Shown here piece by piece: positions 22,101 to 34,646 of a stretch of DNA of 64,000 nt. Numbering within the stretch: the first letter of the stretch is position 1; each line of letters opens with the position of its first letter. The notes under the pieces are model-generated. The model had not been told where the DNA came from, did not search any database, and saw only the letters and a list, made by a program, of their open reading frames with translations. The stretch spans positions 15,991,001 through 16,055,000 of the forward strand of contig CM067544.1 in assembly GCA_034509755.1 (NCBI GenBank), in the 5' to 3' direction. Origin of the DNA: Anisodus tanguticus. Its lineage: Eukaryota; Streptophyta; Magnoliopsida; Solanales; Solanaceae. The position numbers were made by a program, and so were the translations under genes.

Positions 22101-25100
22101 ATATAAATATATAATGCATGCTAAACACAACGACATTGAGGTAACATACATCACTTGATTTCTTCTTCTCTAGCCCAATGATTTTTTCCTCAAGTGATGC
22201 TTTTTCACTCAAAAGCCTCCTCTTTGTTTCTTCTGCAGAACGCAACTCCATAGTACGAGCTTTCAACTCTTCTTGGATCTTCTGTAAGACCTGCAAGTGA
22301 AAGCCACATAAGTTTGTTTTGTAGGTTTATTAAACTCACTGACTAATTTGGACAGAGAACTAAGGCCAAGCTCTACCTGGTTATTTGCTTCAACCAACTC
22401 TTTTGTTATATTTTTCTCCAAACCTTGAGAACTTAACTTCGAAAGCCGCATTTCCAAGTTTCGCTTCTCTGTTAAGGCAGCCTGTAAAGAATGGACTAAT
22501 ACAATGAGATGAGTGTCGCCTCAATAAGTCAAATTTAAGCACATTTAACAAACACCTGAAGCTCTGCATCTCTTTCATCGCATAAAGATCTGAATTTATC
22601 ACAATCATTAGCAGCCGCTGCTAAATTTTGCTTCTCGGAACTCAAGTTATCTTTTAAGTTGTCCAATTCTTCTTGCATCTCTGATTCTTGTTTTTGCCTT
22701 TCATGTAAATCTTCCAGCAACTGCTTATCAACACAAAGACCATGAGCTCGAAGGTAATGTGTGCCTAAAATACATCTCATTGTCTATCGTAATTGAAAAC
22801 ATAGATGCATGCATAATGGATAGAGCAAAGAAGTGTCATGCACATGTCACCAGAGAGACAAAGGAGATAGAAATATATTCTAATATGGCAAGTCAACTTA
22901 TGTTAACAGAAAAGAACAGTCCATGTTTTCATATTACCAGCAGCATATACCTTAGACATTAAACATTTCTACTCTCAACATCACACCCCTTGGGGGTGCG
23001 GCCCTTCCCGAGACCCTGCTAACGTGGGATGCTTTGTGCACCGGGCTGCCCTTTATTAAACAATTCTACTCTAACTTTGCATAAAGCATAAAAGTTTCTT
23101 CTACAACAACAAATCCACTCACATCATTGACTTTCTTCTGAGATTCTTCAAGGGCTCTAGACAAATCCTGAATGCGTCTTTCATTAATATCAGTGTTTGA
23201 CGTTTTGAGATTATTTGGAACATATCCATTAACAGAACCATTAGCCGTAGAGCGGGCTTTAGAGTAGCGCCGTAACATCACATCATTAATATGTGTTTGC
23301 AGAGCAACACAAATTTCTTCTCCCTGCATAGAATGGAGATGTCAAGCTATGCAAAATAGTGAGTCAGATTCAATGACAATCTAAGAACACATAACATAAG
23401 CATGTTCATTGGTAATAGAAACACTTTGAACCTGTTTAGTTTCAAACTGAAATATATGCAAGACATCAGCAACTCTCATCTTAAAGAACACAGCAGTGTT
23501 GCTGCTACCAAATTGCAGTATGTCCCTAAGCTCAGCTGAATGCAAATATTCCTTTGGAACTGGACGGAAAAAATGAACCTGCTGAGAAGAAGAAATCATG
23601 AGTAAAGTAAATACACATCTCACTTCTCAACTAGTTGAGCAACACTATACACTATATCTTACCCCACGCTTATTAATGCCCAATATGATTTTTCCAGGCA
23701 AAAGTCCAATAGGATCATCAATCTTTCGGACAGCAAAGAAAACTGAATTCCCATAAGGAAGCGTTCTCAGGATCCGCAAAAATTGTTGTTTGGCATCATC
23801 TTTTGTCAGATTTACCTAGGGAGATTAAAATAATTAACCTTAAGTTGGTAGCAGTTCACAAACACAGGCAATTCATGGATAAACTATAATCCAAGTAATT
23901 TAAACATAAATCATGGGAAAGCTGGTTGGTAGAATTTCAAATAGAATAAAGGGAAAACTAGCCATAATGAAAAGAAAAAGAAACAAATAGAAGAAAATGA
24001 GTGATTGAAAAGAAACTCAGGGACAACAGTCGAGAACTGCTGGTAGTTCTCTTTTCCTGCTCACAAAAAGTGGCTTTGAGAAATGCAGGAGAAACATAAA
24101 TAATCAAATATTGATTAGAGAACACTTGTGTGATGGTGACATGAGCTTAAATGGAATAGCAAGGATTCATGTAGCTGACACGACTTGTTTGGGACTGAGG
24201 CATCGTTGTTGTTGTTGTATTGATTGGAGAACACCTTTTATTATGAATAAAAACACATGTAGTTAAGCATAAAAAACATCATTAAGGAAAAAGTCGATAA
24301 AAGAACTTCTATTCAATTTCTTAGAACATTATTCATTAACCAAGAAGACCCAGAATAAAGCTCTTACCATCAATTTGTAACGAGAAAGGATATCCAATTC
24401 CCATTCCCTCTTTGCCCGTGTCATTGCAATTTGTCTGGGTAGAAATCGCTCCAGCAGTGATGTCCAGTCACTAGAATAAACAACAAAGCAACTTAGCATA
24501 TAGGAAAGGCATAAACACTACAACACGTTCAGGCTTTGGAAGGAAAAGTACTATAGTAGTAAAAAGGAAAAAGAAACTGGAGACAATTCAAATTTTGGAG
24601 AAAAGTATGAGGCATAATTTGAAAGGAACAAAAGTTTTAAAAAAATACTGACGTGCAAGATTCAGGGCCATCCACATATCCGATGTCAACCAGGATCTGC
24701 AAAGCAGACATCTGTGCAGCATCTTCCTTGCCAACAGGGTAATTTCCCATTATGTAATCGTGTTGTAACTGTGAATACAACAAATATGATTACAAAGTAG
24801 AATCAACTCTGACTTGAAGGTATACCAATTAACTGAAACATTTAGCATAGCTCAATTAACTATAAGCAACTGACATACTTGAACATACGATAATTGCACG
24901 AACATTGGCTCTGTAACAGCTTCATCTGACTCCCGAAACAACTTTTTCTTGAAAATCAGTTTACAATGCAAAATCTCCCCTTTGCTTCTATCTTTTGATG
25001 CCTTAAAGTCCGCCAATAGATCTCCAATATACTTATTTTCATCCAAATCAATGTACTCCTCTACAGAAAATATACATGTTTAAAATGCAGAATATTTGAC

Positions 25101-27940
25101 CTTGAAATAATTTATAATGTGGGAAAGGAATTAGTACCATTTCCAAGGTCTGGAGATTTAGAACCAGTAACAACCTTACGGCACTCGAACAAACTGAAGC
25201 TAGCATGAGCAGACAATTTGATTATCCCTGCAACCTCCTGAAAGAGAGAGTATGTCACACGAAAAGTATAAAGGGAAAACATCAGCATCATATACAATGT
25301 TTAATATATCTGTTTCCCGAAGAAACTAAGAAAGCTCAAAAAGGACTTCTTAAATCACGACTGTCAAATTAAAAAAGTGATAATAAACCATGTCAAACTG
25401 AAACAGCCTCTCTACCCCACAAAGGTAGGGGTAAGGTCTGTGTACATCCTACCTTCCCCATACCCCACTTGTGGGATTACACTGGATATGTTGTTGTCAA
25501 ATGATTAAAAAAAACCTTCTGAAATTACAGTTCGAGAGACTAAGCCATCTATACGTAAGTCAAAACTTTAAAATTCTCGACTCCTAAGAAAATGAGTCTA
25601 AGAAAGAAAAAGTACTAACAGACAGATAGCACCAAAGTTAAGGTTCCAGAACAGACTATAAGAAGCTGTCCATTTGACTGATCAGAAGTCAGTTACTACC
25701 TAAACGTTAAGCCAAGTAAATAACAGATTCAGAACAGACATAAGATGTATGTTGGAACTTGGAAGGAAGCAAAGATTGATAAAGAAACCCTATAAGAGAT
25801 AGAAACAAAGACGAAAGGAAGAGATAAAAGAGTGAAACTGGCAATGCAAATTTTGGTGTTAGAGAACATGTCCCACATGGGTTGTGCAAGTCCAAATGGT
25901 TCATAATGTCCTAGCCTACTCAAATATTGCCTTAAGGTATTGGGTTGTAAGTCCAAACTGTTTAAGCTATTGTAAATGAAGACTTGTATTACATTCTTAG
26001 ACTATATATCATATATCAATTAGGTTTATTCTAGGATATCTGTCTTATGAAAATTATTTTACTAGGAAGAGCTAACATGTTTCGTTCAAGAATACATTTG
26101 GAGATGCAGAATTATCTTACTCCTTCTTATAGTATCTTTAGAGCAATGTTCGCTTCCATGAACAAAGGAAAGATATATCACATATTAAATAACCAAGAAG
26201 TTACATTTATCCCACTTTTTTTCCGTTGCATTTTTTGTCATTGAACTTTACCTGAATACCAAAAAGTAATTAGTGAGGCCTACATATTTCCCCATATAAG
26301 TAGAGATTTTCCAACTCTCATAAAGTTCATGCTGAGACAGACATGGCTATTAGCTCTTGGATAAAGTGAAGAACAAAAACAAAGATCTCCAAAGTTGAGC
26401 TATACCAAACTATAAATCCCACGTGTATTCTTATTGCATAACTCAAACATTAGCATCAAATTTATCAAAAAAAGAAGCTGTTTGTATGTAAACTATATGG
26501 AACTTCAGCAATACCTCAATAGCATCAGCTACAGTTGTGGCCATGTCATATGTAATTTCCTCGAAGGTTTCATCCAAGAAAAACAATATTGTAGTAAGCT
26601 TTTTACCAGTTAAGAGTGCTTCAATCTCCTCACGACCAGGTATCGCGTGCCTAGGTCCAGCCTTAATAGAACGTTTCAACGCATTTAGAGTACTTATAGC
26701 AAAAACTTGAACCTCGGAATCAGTATTAGTTCCATGTGCTACAGTATGAATATATTCTGACAAATATGCACCAATTTCCTTGCTCGGAGGCATGCAAGAT
26801 GTGGACAAACACATTAGCTCCCATGCTTTAATCAAAGAATGCCTGAACGTACGAAGTAAGCATGTGAGGAACATTATCAAGTTAAAAGCAAGAGAATCAA
26901 CAGAAAGAGGGGAATATCAGCTTTCCATTTCTCAATCAATAAACTTGATGGTCAAAGTACCTATCCGGATTATTCCTTGTTTGTTTCGAAATTTGTGCAA
27001 ACATTTCATCTCGAAGCTCAGACCGCTTCAAGGCCTGCTTAAATAGCTTGCCAACAAGCTCGATTCGCTCATCCAAGCTGATTGGAGCTACTCTATCGTT
27101 TGAATCAATACCCATATACTTCATAATGGACTGAAATAACTTAACTGCCCTGCTAATGAGATCACCATTTATTTTCAAAATTGATGTTGGAATGGGTTCC
27201 TGTCAGGATGCAAGTTATTTTTACTGTGCAAGTGCCAAGAGATACATTTCTAAAAAGTGTAAAGAGTTTAACCTTACCCTTTGGAAACACAGCATATCCT
27301 CAAATGTAAACTTTTCTCGAACTTGGGGCCCAACAGATTTTTTTAGAAAGAACCCGCGTTTGCTAGCAGAGTGAATCTGCTTTTGCATAGCCTTCAAAAA
27401 TCCCTCAACCTATAACCACAAAGAATCTAAATTACTTCTCTGAAGCAGCACGAAAGTATAATTGAGGTTTGTCATGTCATTCTTAACAGAATTCAAGAAA
27501 AAGAAAGTCACTGCAATCTTTGTTGTGCATACGGACTGAAATTATTTTCTTTTTCTGAAAAGTCATGGCTCACCTGAAATCTGTCAATATATGGTATTGC
27601 GCCAGCAAGTTCGGGTGACAGAACTGATGAGAGGGTATTTGGAGTGCTGCAGTTTACATAAGGCAAAACACAGTTGGTAATTGTAACTTGTAAGTTAGGA
27701 TATACAACATCAAACAACACTAACCATTTTCATCAGTGTAAAAAATAAGACCAAAGAAGTAAATTTAATGGTCAAAATGAACGAACAAACTTACGGAGGA
27801 GCAAAATTGGAACCATCACTATCATAATCATCCCCATTTGAGGTTGGAATAGAATAGTGAGAAGGTGTTTCATATCCATTACTTGAGCCAAAAGAAGACC
27901 TGCTTGACCTCATACTAACTGGAGCCATATCAGAAGTCAT
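19104..27940 (-). CDS. KCBP: Kinesin-like calmodulin-binding protein (KCBP/ZWICHEL), 23 exons
   Basis: Minus-end kinesin-14 unique in carrying MyTH4 and FERM domains. The family acts on microtubules in division, trichome shape and actin-microtubule linkage, and Ca2+/calmodulin releases the motor. Exons, 5' to 3': 27940-27795, 27646-27574, 27409-27278, 27199-26961, 26842-26515, 25237-25138, 25060-24879, 24768-24653, 24470-24368, 23815-23663, 23578-23432, 23323-23123, 22783-22556 (start uncertain), 22481-22377, 22290-22150, 22061-21867, 21566-21440, 21336-21134, 21035-20853, 20535-20440, 20288-20091, 19776-19505, 19296-19104. The phases all agree and give about 1,286 residues, the family's usual length. 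MyTH4 lies near residues 118-300, FERM about 300-620, coiled coil about 640-900, motor from about 907. The motor has P-loop GQTGSGKT (about 991), switch I NEQSSRSH (about 1104) and switch II DLAGSE (about 1137). The tail [13 protein letters not shown] is the calmodulin-binding helix. Start ATG at 27938-27940. It looks functional. Confidence 0.95.
22976..23058 (+). mobile_element. TS-type SINE 3' end, KCBP intron 12
   Basis: About 80 bp matching the 3' part of TS-family SINEs of Solanaceae: GCGGCCCTTCCCGAGACCC, a central GGGATGCTTTGTGCACC, and GGGCTGCCCTTTATT at the end. No pol III box region is visible upstream, so it is 5'-truncated. It lies in the intron upstream of the exon whose acceptor is uncertain. 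Confidence 0.65.
24130..24222 (+). mobile_element. TTG-tailed SINE 3' end, KCBP intron 9
   Basis: A stretch with GATTCATGTAGCTGACACGA, CTTGTTTGGGACTGAGGC and a GTTGTTGTTGTTG tail. This is the recurrent 3' end of Solanaceae SINEs with TTG tails. The 5' half is not recognisable. Confidence 0.6.
25400..25502 (+). mobile_element. TTG-tailed SINE 3' part, KCBP intron 5
   Basis: AACAGCCTCTCTACCCCAC, GGTAGGGGTAAGGTCTGTGT, CCCCACTTGTGGGATTACAC and a TATGTTGTTGTC end, the characteristic 3' half of another Solanaceae SINE group. Confidence 0.65.
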
Positions 27941-28189
27941 GTCCCAAAATTATAACTCCACTCTATATAACTCTCAGAAAGACCATCCAACTTCTTAAAT
28001 TAAATGCTAATTTCCTAACCCTTAATCTTCAATAGCTTCCATCAGTTACCTGACCAATTTAGTAACACCATGATTACTAGAAATCAAAGAAGTCCAAAAG
28101 CATAAATGATCCATCAAATCAGATATACAGAAAAATTACCCACACATTAAAAAAGATGCCAATTTTAACAAATAGTCAACAGATGTCCC

Positions 28190-28262
28190 AAAGTAGGGGT
28201 AAGGTGTGCATACACTTTAACCTCCCAGACACACGTCGTGGGATATGTTGTTGTTGTTGTCA
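28190..28262 (+). mobile_element. TTG-tailed SINE 3' part upstream of the KCBP start
   Basis: AGTAGGGGTAAGGTGTGCAT, CGTCGTGGGATATG and a (TTG)n tail. It belongs to the same group as the copy in KCBP intron 5 but is more degraded. Confidence 0.55.
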
Positions 28263-28840
28263 ACAGAATTCTCAAACCAAAATCAACATTAACATGAGAA
28301 AATCCTAATAGAATCACAATAATACGATCAACATTACACCATATGCTACAAAGCTCACAGAAAACTCAAAAAAATTACTATAACTAGCAAGCAGCTCCCT
28401 AGCACCCACCAAATTTACCAATATTTTTTTCTACTAAACAAGAATCGACAAAATCTATACAACACCAAGATCCATAGAATCACAAGCCCAAAACTGTATA
28501 AAATACTATAAAGATTCAAACTTTGGTATAATAATACACATTGGAGGAAAAAACAAGTCATAACAAGTGAAGTAGATCGAAAAAAACAACACTAAACCCC
28601 AGTTGACAAAACAACATAATATGAGCTGTAACTCATAAAAACATCTGAGTTGACAAAGTACGTGTTCTTTTTTTTATTGGGATACGTGTACCTAAGCACA
28701 AATGTTGTTCACACTTAGAAATAGTAAGAAAAGGGATATATGAGAGCATACCAAGAGGAAATGATGAAACACATAAGACATATGGTGAAAATGGGAGTGC
28801 TAAAAACTTAGAAGAAAGATGGGGTACCAAAGAGAGAGAG

Positions 28841-28900
28841 ATGGTGATGGTGATGGTGATGGTGATGGTGATGGTGATGGTGATGGTGATGGTGATGGTA
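28841..28900. repeat. Hexanucleotide microsatellite (GATGGT)n
   Basis: About ten perfect 6-bp units (ATGGTG on the plus strand, CACCAT on the minus), followed by an imperfect AATGGTGG. On the minus strand this is a CACCAT tract about 900 bp upstream of the KCBP start codon. Confidence 0.95.
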
Positions 28901-29022
28901 ATGGTGGAGTGGTGGAGGGAGAAAGAAGATGGTGGGAGGGTCACGAGAGTTTTTTAAATGTAATTTCAATTCAACATGTTAAGACTGCACGGTAAAAGCT
29001 ACCTTTTCAGGTTAACTTAAGC

Positions 29023-32000
29023 GTAAGAGCGACCAATGGGGCGGGATCGGGGATGGGTGGGGCGGGGCGGGATCGGGGCAGGGCGGGACCGGGTCTTCAG
29101 TGGGATTGGCGGGACACGCGATGTCCAGTCCCGTTCCCGTTCCCGTTCCCGTCTGAAAAAGGGACAGTTATTATCGGGCCGGGCTGGGACGGGATCGGGA
29201 TTTTCCATTTTTTTTTACTTAAATTAAATATATATAGAAATATCTCAATAACTGAACAAGATAGTGTAGTAAAAATATCACAAGACTGTTTTTGTGCCTC
29301 TTATATTATTTAATAGAAATATAAAAAAAAAAATACAATTGTCAAAATTGCAATTTTATGGTGTTGAAAGTTGCAAATAACATAGTAAAATTGCAATTCA
29401 AAATTTACATATTTAAAAACATCTTTTCTAGTTTCTTTACAATTTCTTGTGGTTCTTCGATTCGAATTGATATTTGTTGATCAAATTGCTCGACGTCGCT
29501 TCCACCTCCGTCGGATAAGATGTCGTTGTAGTTTTCGTCTTCTTCTTCGTTGATCTCCGGTTGACCGCACCTTCTCCGCTCCGCTCTTATTCTATCTCTG
29601 AATAATATTGCAATCTCCAAATTGTCTCCTGCTAATGAGTGTCTGTACTCTCCTATTTGAAATCTGCCAGCAGAAAAAGCGCTTTCAGACGCTGTTGATG
29701 ACGCTTGAATGTTCAACACATCTCGAGTCATCTTTGACAGTGTCGGAAATATCTTCTCATTCTCCCTCCAATATTTCAAGCAAGTCATCACGACCTTCTT
29801 CATTGAGAACTGTTTGGTACAGTACAACACCCCGCAAAACAAAAATATCAAACTTGCTAATTTGATTATTAGTGGTACCACCACACATTCTATTTCTAAG
29901 ACTTTCAATATTAGTCGCATAAACATCATGTCTTTTATAATGTTGTATGGAGGAGGAGGAGGAGGTATGAAAGCCGATTGGTTGCTAGCATTTTCTTGTT
30001 GTTAATGCGTATATACTTTTTTGCATTCATCTTGTACGCTAGACAACACTTCTTCTTTTATTTGTTCAATAGGTGGTGAGTCATTTGGATTTTTTGGAGT
30101 TGGAGGTGGAAGTACTGCTATACAATCATAAATAGTTTCAATAAGTGTCTTACAACCGTCTATTTTAATAGTCGGATTTAATACAACACCAATAATATAA
30201 ATAGTGGGAATAGAAATAAAATATTTTTTAATAGGTGTCTTAGACATAAGCTGGTTTTTTCATATATTCACTAAGTAATAAAAATATTAGAGCTATATAA
30301 AACAACATAGTAGAAATAGTAGGATAATATATATCAAAAAATTCTTTTGTTGCTCGAAAAAATTTCTCTAGAAATACAATAAGTTATGAAATTTTATCCC
30401 AATCATTATCTACAACCATATCATTTGAATTTCGATTATGGGCGTTCAAAAATAAAGTTATAGGTCTTCTATAATCATAAGCAACGAGTAGTTGTTTGTA
30501 TAAAGAATTCCACCTAGTTGCTACTTCTTCGGGAATTTTTCTATAAGGTAGTCTGCAAGACAAGTTTTTTTATATTCTTTTTTTCGTTGTATTCTATTAC
30601 TTTTAAAAATAAAGTTTATAGCAAATTGTATTCTATTAAGAATGTATGCAAAAAGTGTTAGACCATCCTTTACAACTAAGTTATACATATGGCATGCACA
30701 TTTTATATGAAAATGATTTAGAAAATATGGAGTTAAAAGATCTTTTAAAAGTCTAATATCATAATTATTAGAAGAAACATTATCTAATGTAATAGTCATA
30801 ATTTTATCAGTTATGCCATAATAATCGCAAATTGAATGAATATTTTCTGAAATAAAGTACCAGTGTGCCTATCATCTATATATCTATACGCTAAAATACG
30901 TTTTTGCATAGACCATTTATAATCTATCCAATGACAAGTTACCATTAAATAATCATGGCCGTTAGTACTACGGCCTATATCAAACGTGATAGATACTTTA
31001 TCAGGAAAATGATATAAGGAATAAGGTAAATACTGTTGATATTCATGTGCAAATTTAAATACATCTCTCCTAACTGTTGATCTAGGAAAACCATTAAAAA
31101 CAGTATTATACATATCTCTAATATAATGAATAAAACCAGGAGAGAAAGGAAATGAAAAAGACAAACCCTCTACAGCAAATAATTTTGCTATTACTTCTCT
31201 ATCTCTATGTTTATCGTATTTAGGGCCTACAATTCCCCCATCATATGGTTAATTTGACCATGTACTTGGACCGGCACAGTATGTGAACCTTGTTCTGACT
31301 GAGAGCGCATTGGCGCACCCGGTTTTTCAGCCAGGTATTGGTCCCACCTAGCTTTGTGAAAACCTTGTACGTGTCTCAATAAACCTCTCGTCCCACTCTG
31401 ACCTTTTCCCATTTTAAATTTATAAACATTTTTACAAATTTGACATCTAACTACTTGATTCTCTTCGTCCCTATTAAAAAACACACATGCATCTGATTTT
31501 AATTTTCGTTTTACTGGGACTCATCTCATACTAGGGGGAATAAGAGGCGTTTCAGTTGGAGGTGCACTAGTGGGTGTGTCATCTAGATTATCTTCTAAAT
31601 TAAAGTCTTGTTAAGTTCCAGAAAATATCTCCTCGTCTAAATCTAACGGTATTTCAGAAAAAAAAATCATTTTCAAGCAAATCATCATGTCTATGAATAT
31701 GATGACTAGAAGAAGTACCCCTGTCCGTGTTACCCCTATTAGAATAAGTCTTACCCTTACCCATAAACATACTTCTAAACCTTTCCATTTTAATTATATG
31801 CTAATAAATAATTAAAGATAATAAAATTAAGTGCACTAATTAAAATAAAGAAACAATAATAATTTAATGAAAGAACGAATGTACCAAACACCGATGTAAC
31901 GTCGACGTGTAATCGAAAGGCTGAAAATTGAAACTTTGCTCGATGGATGATCCTCAAACTTGTTGTCAACTTCACTCCCAAATGAGTAAATAAAATTGAA

Positions 32001-32422
32001 TATTTAGTAGACATTGTAGACTTGTAGAGAGATAGATTGAGAGATTGTAGGAAGATTTGTGAGAAAGATGGAGAGAAAATGAGGTATTTATAGTTGGAAA
32101 ATTGGGTTAAAGTGTAAATATAATAACTTAGGGGTTAAAAATAAATATTAAGGGGGTTGGGGGAGGGGGGAGGCCAAAAATGGCCGTTGCACAACGGTCA
32201 AAATATAAAATGGTCGTTGTGCAATGACTATTTTGTGCAAAGGGGAGGTTTCGGGCAGGACATGGGGCGGGATCGGGGCGGGATCGGGGCGGGACCGGTC
32301 TATCGGGACTGGGGCGGGACGAGCCCAAGTCCCGTCCCGGTTCGAATCCCCTTACTGTAATTTTTTTAAGTGGGTAGGGGCGGGGTCGGGGTCGGGCCGA
32401 CCTGCCCCATTGGCCAACCTTA
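29023..32422 (-). mobile_element. hAT-1: autonomous-size hAT transposon with GC-rich ends
   Basis: 3.4 kb, with an exact 8-bp duplication ACTTAAGC (29015-29022 and 32423-32430). The terminal inverted repeats are TAAGAGCGACCAATGGGGC and, on the other strand, TAAGGTTGGCCAATGGGGC. The outer 150 bp at each side are dense in GGGCGGGATCGGGG-type repeats and their complement GTCCCGTTCCCG, unlike the AT-rich interior. The transposase is on the minus strand. The ends and layout match hAT-2 at 55993-59368. Confidence 0.9.
29405..31788 (-). pseudogene. hAT-1 transposase (BED zinc finger, hAT dimerisation domain)
   Basis: Start ATG at 31786-31788 (MERFRSMFMGKGKT), with stops soon after. The BED finger near 31330-31480 shows CQICKNVYKF, GTRGLLRHVQGFH (C, C, H, H). 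The catalytic region in 30811-31164 has VSITFDIGRSTNGHDYLMVT and WIDYKWSMQKRILAY. The next segment, 30521-30799, has ITLDNVSSNN and FHIKCACHMYNLVVKDGL, the conserved DN and C-H of hAT transposases. The C-terminal dimerisation domain in 29405-29929 has NIQASSTASESAFSAGR and an LFRDRIR helix. Several stops and frame changes make it inactive as it stands. Confidence 0.85.
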
Positions 32423-32773
32423 ACTTAAGCCTAATATACATTCTTTACATGGTATCAGAATCAATTCCAATCCAATTTTTTGTTCACCGATGCTTGGACA
32501 ATACTCACCTTACAAGCTAGCTTTTGGTGTTGAGTTAGGCCCAAAATCAATGATTTCATTGTATCAGAGTCGGGCTCATTCCAATTCTTTGTCCACCGAT
32601 GTTGGGCCCCTAAATTATATTATTCACGCTCCAGTTAATAAGGTCTGGACGTGCGGGGAATGTTAAGAGTCACCCATCGGATATGGAATGAAATTCATTA
32701 CATGGAATTGAACAATCCTCACCCTATAAGCTAGCTTTTGAGATTGGATTAGGCTCAAAATTCATTCTTTACA

Positions 32774-34097
32774 CAAAACTTCTTTTGTTTTGTTAAGGGG
32801 AAAATGACAAAATAGAAAATGGTCTTCCAATAGCTTGGATATAGCAATACCACTATAAAATATCAGAATTGTTGGTTTTTACATTTGGTTTGAAATTGGT
32901 ATTTTTTGCTAAAAGAAGTGAATAAAATTTTCAATTTTGATGGCAATCTAATTTCTTTTTCTTTGGGAAAAAATTATTCCCTTTTGCCCAGAGAAAGCTA
33001 ATGCCCTTCGTATGTAAATCTCATGGTCAGTAAGCACTGTTTGCCGCATTAATGAAATTAATTACATAAAATTTTGCGTAAGTATTTGGATAGTTGTACG
33101 TGAAAAATAATGATCAATAATTTAATATGTTAATTGGTTGACTTTATTAAACTCTGTTTTCGTAACACTTAATATAAGATATACAGAAATTAATGTATTA
33201 TTTTATGCGAAGTAATATGTGGAGTAAAATAATTTTATTAACAATACATAAATAAAGGTAACTAAATATTTTTAAAAAGCTGTTTTAGAGGTAAATTGAA
33301 GATGTGAAAATTCCAAATTAATTTTTCACTTAAGGAAAACTAGGAATGAAAAACTAGTATATGACTTCTAGATATGGTAAAATTTTACAAGTTGATCTAA
33401 GATTGATTACAAGGTTACAACATATCTATTTGTCAGACAAAAACTACACAGACTGGGCAATGTATCCATTATGTGCATCAGTCTTTAGTCAGTATTACAT
33501 ACAGACAGACACAGTACTAATAGCATTAATAACTAGGTAAACATTCATTGACTTATGTTAACACATCTTGTTATCTTTTATTAAAAATAAAAAGTAAGAG
33601 AAATTCGAATATTATTGTTTCATTTTTTTCTTTTTTGTAAGTATATAATTAGAGGCGAGTAACTCCCAATTTCCTTTTCTTTTTAGGGTTTATATTTGTT
33701 GTTTCCAGAAATAATTCCCTTAGCAACGAGAGTTGGACAATCTATTGTAACTTGTAACCATAGTGTAGAGCGTAAACGAACTGAAGAAAATCCATAATTT
33801 CTCCTTAAATTTTTACCATTTTAGATGCAGTTTTAACATTTCTTTCTATTTAACTATTTCTTTTAATTGCAAATGAAAAATGATGGTTGCATCAATCTAT
33901 CTTCAATAAATGTGCAGCCTGTTTTACACTTCTAGACCTGCTGAATGCCATCTATGAGTTGGTGTTTGTATGGGACAAAAAACTAAATTAATCTAATTTA
34001 GGGTATTCAAGGATCTTGTTTTATTAAATTTTAATGAGAGTATAGCTGAACTTTAAAACTGTACAAAGGAAAGATGTTGTTTAAGTAACTAATCTTT
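32774..34097. other. AT-rich gap without recognisable genes
   Basis: 1.3 kb between the TRIM-like element and copia-2. No coding frame, RNA gene or transposon ends that I can support. Confidence 0.5.
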
Positions 34098-34339
34098 TGA
34101 TAAGACAATCCATAATTATCTCAATCATATCAAATCACCAATGTAATTGTATTTATTATCATATAATTAGGATGATTAGGATATGATTTATTATCATATA
34201 ATTAGGATTTATATTTATTAGGATGATTAGGATATGATTAGATAAGTCTTCCTTAATATTAGACATAGAATGATCTTGTACACTTGTATATAAATTGTAA
34301 TCTTGGGAATGAAATAAACTATGGGATTAATTTCCTTCA
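34098..34339 (+). repeat. Copia-2 5' LTR
   Basis: 242 bp ending TTCCTTCA, directly followed by the primer site TGGTATCAAGAGC. It contains an internal direct repeat of the ATGATTTATTATCATATAAT unit. Confidence 0.85.
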
Positions 34340-34646
34340 TGGTATCAAGAGCAACAAAATAACTCCCAAGTTTTGCCCTACCCTCCCCTCTCTAAAACCA
34401 ATTAAAGGTTTTTTTTTAAACCTAAACCTAACCGACGCCCCTCCCTCTTTCTAAAACCCAATTAAGGTTTCTTAAACCCTAACCCTAGGCGCCCCTCTTT
34501 TCTACTACTCTCCTTCTCGGTTTTCCTTCCAAACCGAAACCCTAATTAAGATTCTACCATTTGGCCACCATCTAGCCAAAACCCTAGGGGTGTTCGTCTT
34601 CCAAAATCCTACTTTTCTTACTTTCTTTCTATTTTCTTGGGCAACA

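Larger units (their letters stand above)
27941..28976 (-). promoter_or_regulatory. KCBP 5' UTR and promoter region
   Basis: About 1 kb between the KCBP start codon and the TRIM-like element. It holds a SINE fragment (28190-28262) and a hexanucleotide microsatellite (28841-28900). No TATA box can be singled out with confidence, and a 5' UTR intron is possible but not visible. Everything left of 28976 up to the start codon is the gene's likely control region, and what lies beyond is transposon. Confidence 0.45.
28977..32773 (+). mobile_element. TRIM-like mini LTR element, split by hAT-1
   Basis: The right LTR (32661-32773, 113 bp) starts TGTTAAGAGTCACCCATCGG and ends CATTCTTTACA, preceded by a purine tract GTGCGGGGAA. 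The left LTR starts TGTTAAGACTGCACGG at 28977, is cut at 29022 by hAT-1, and resumes at 32431 to end ATTCTTTACA at 32449. A tRNA-Met-type primer site TGGTATCAGAATC follows directly. A second LTR-like piece (32485-32560) with its own TGTATCAGAGTCGGGC primer-site match suggests a tandem or recombined copy. The 5-bp flanks are CAACA and CAAAA. Not counting hAT-1 it is under 400 bp and codes for nothing. Confidence 0.65.

Noticed and set aside
28633..28944. 103-codon frame with a repeated Ile-Thr run
   Set aside because: It is the translation of the CACCAT microsatellite on the minus strand, with no domain.
29017..29313. Overlapping Arg/Gly/Pro-rich frames on both strands
   Set aside because: They come from the GC-rich subterminal repeats of hAT-1. 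The same happens at 32128-32520 and 55844-56233.
34098..34339. Search for a target-site duplication of copia-2
   Set aside because: The bases before 34098 (TCTTT) and after 40088 (GATAT) do not match, so none is claimed.
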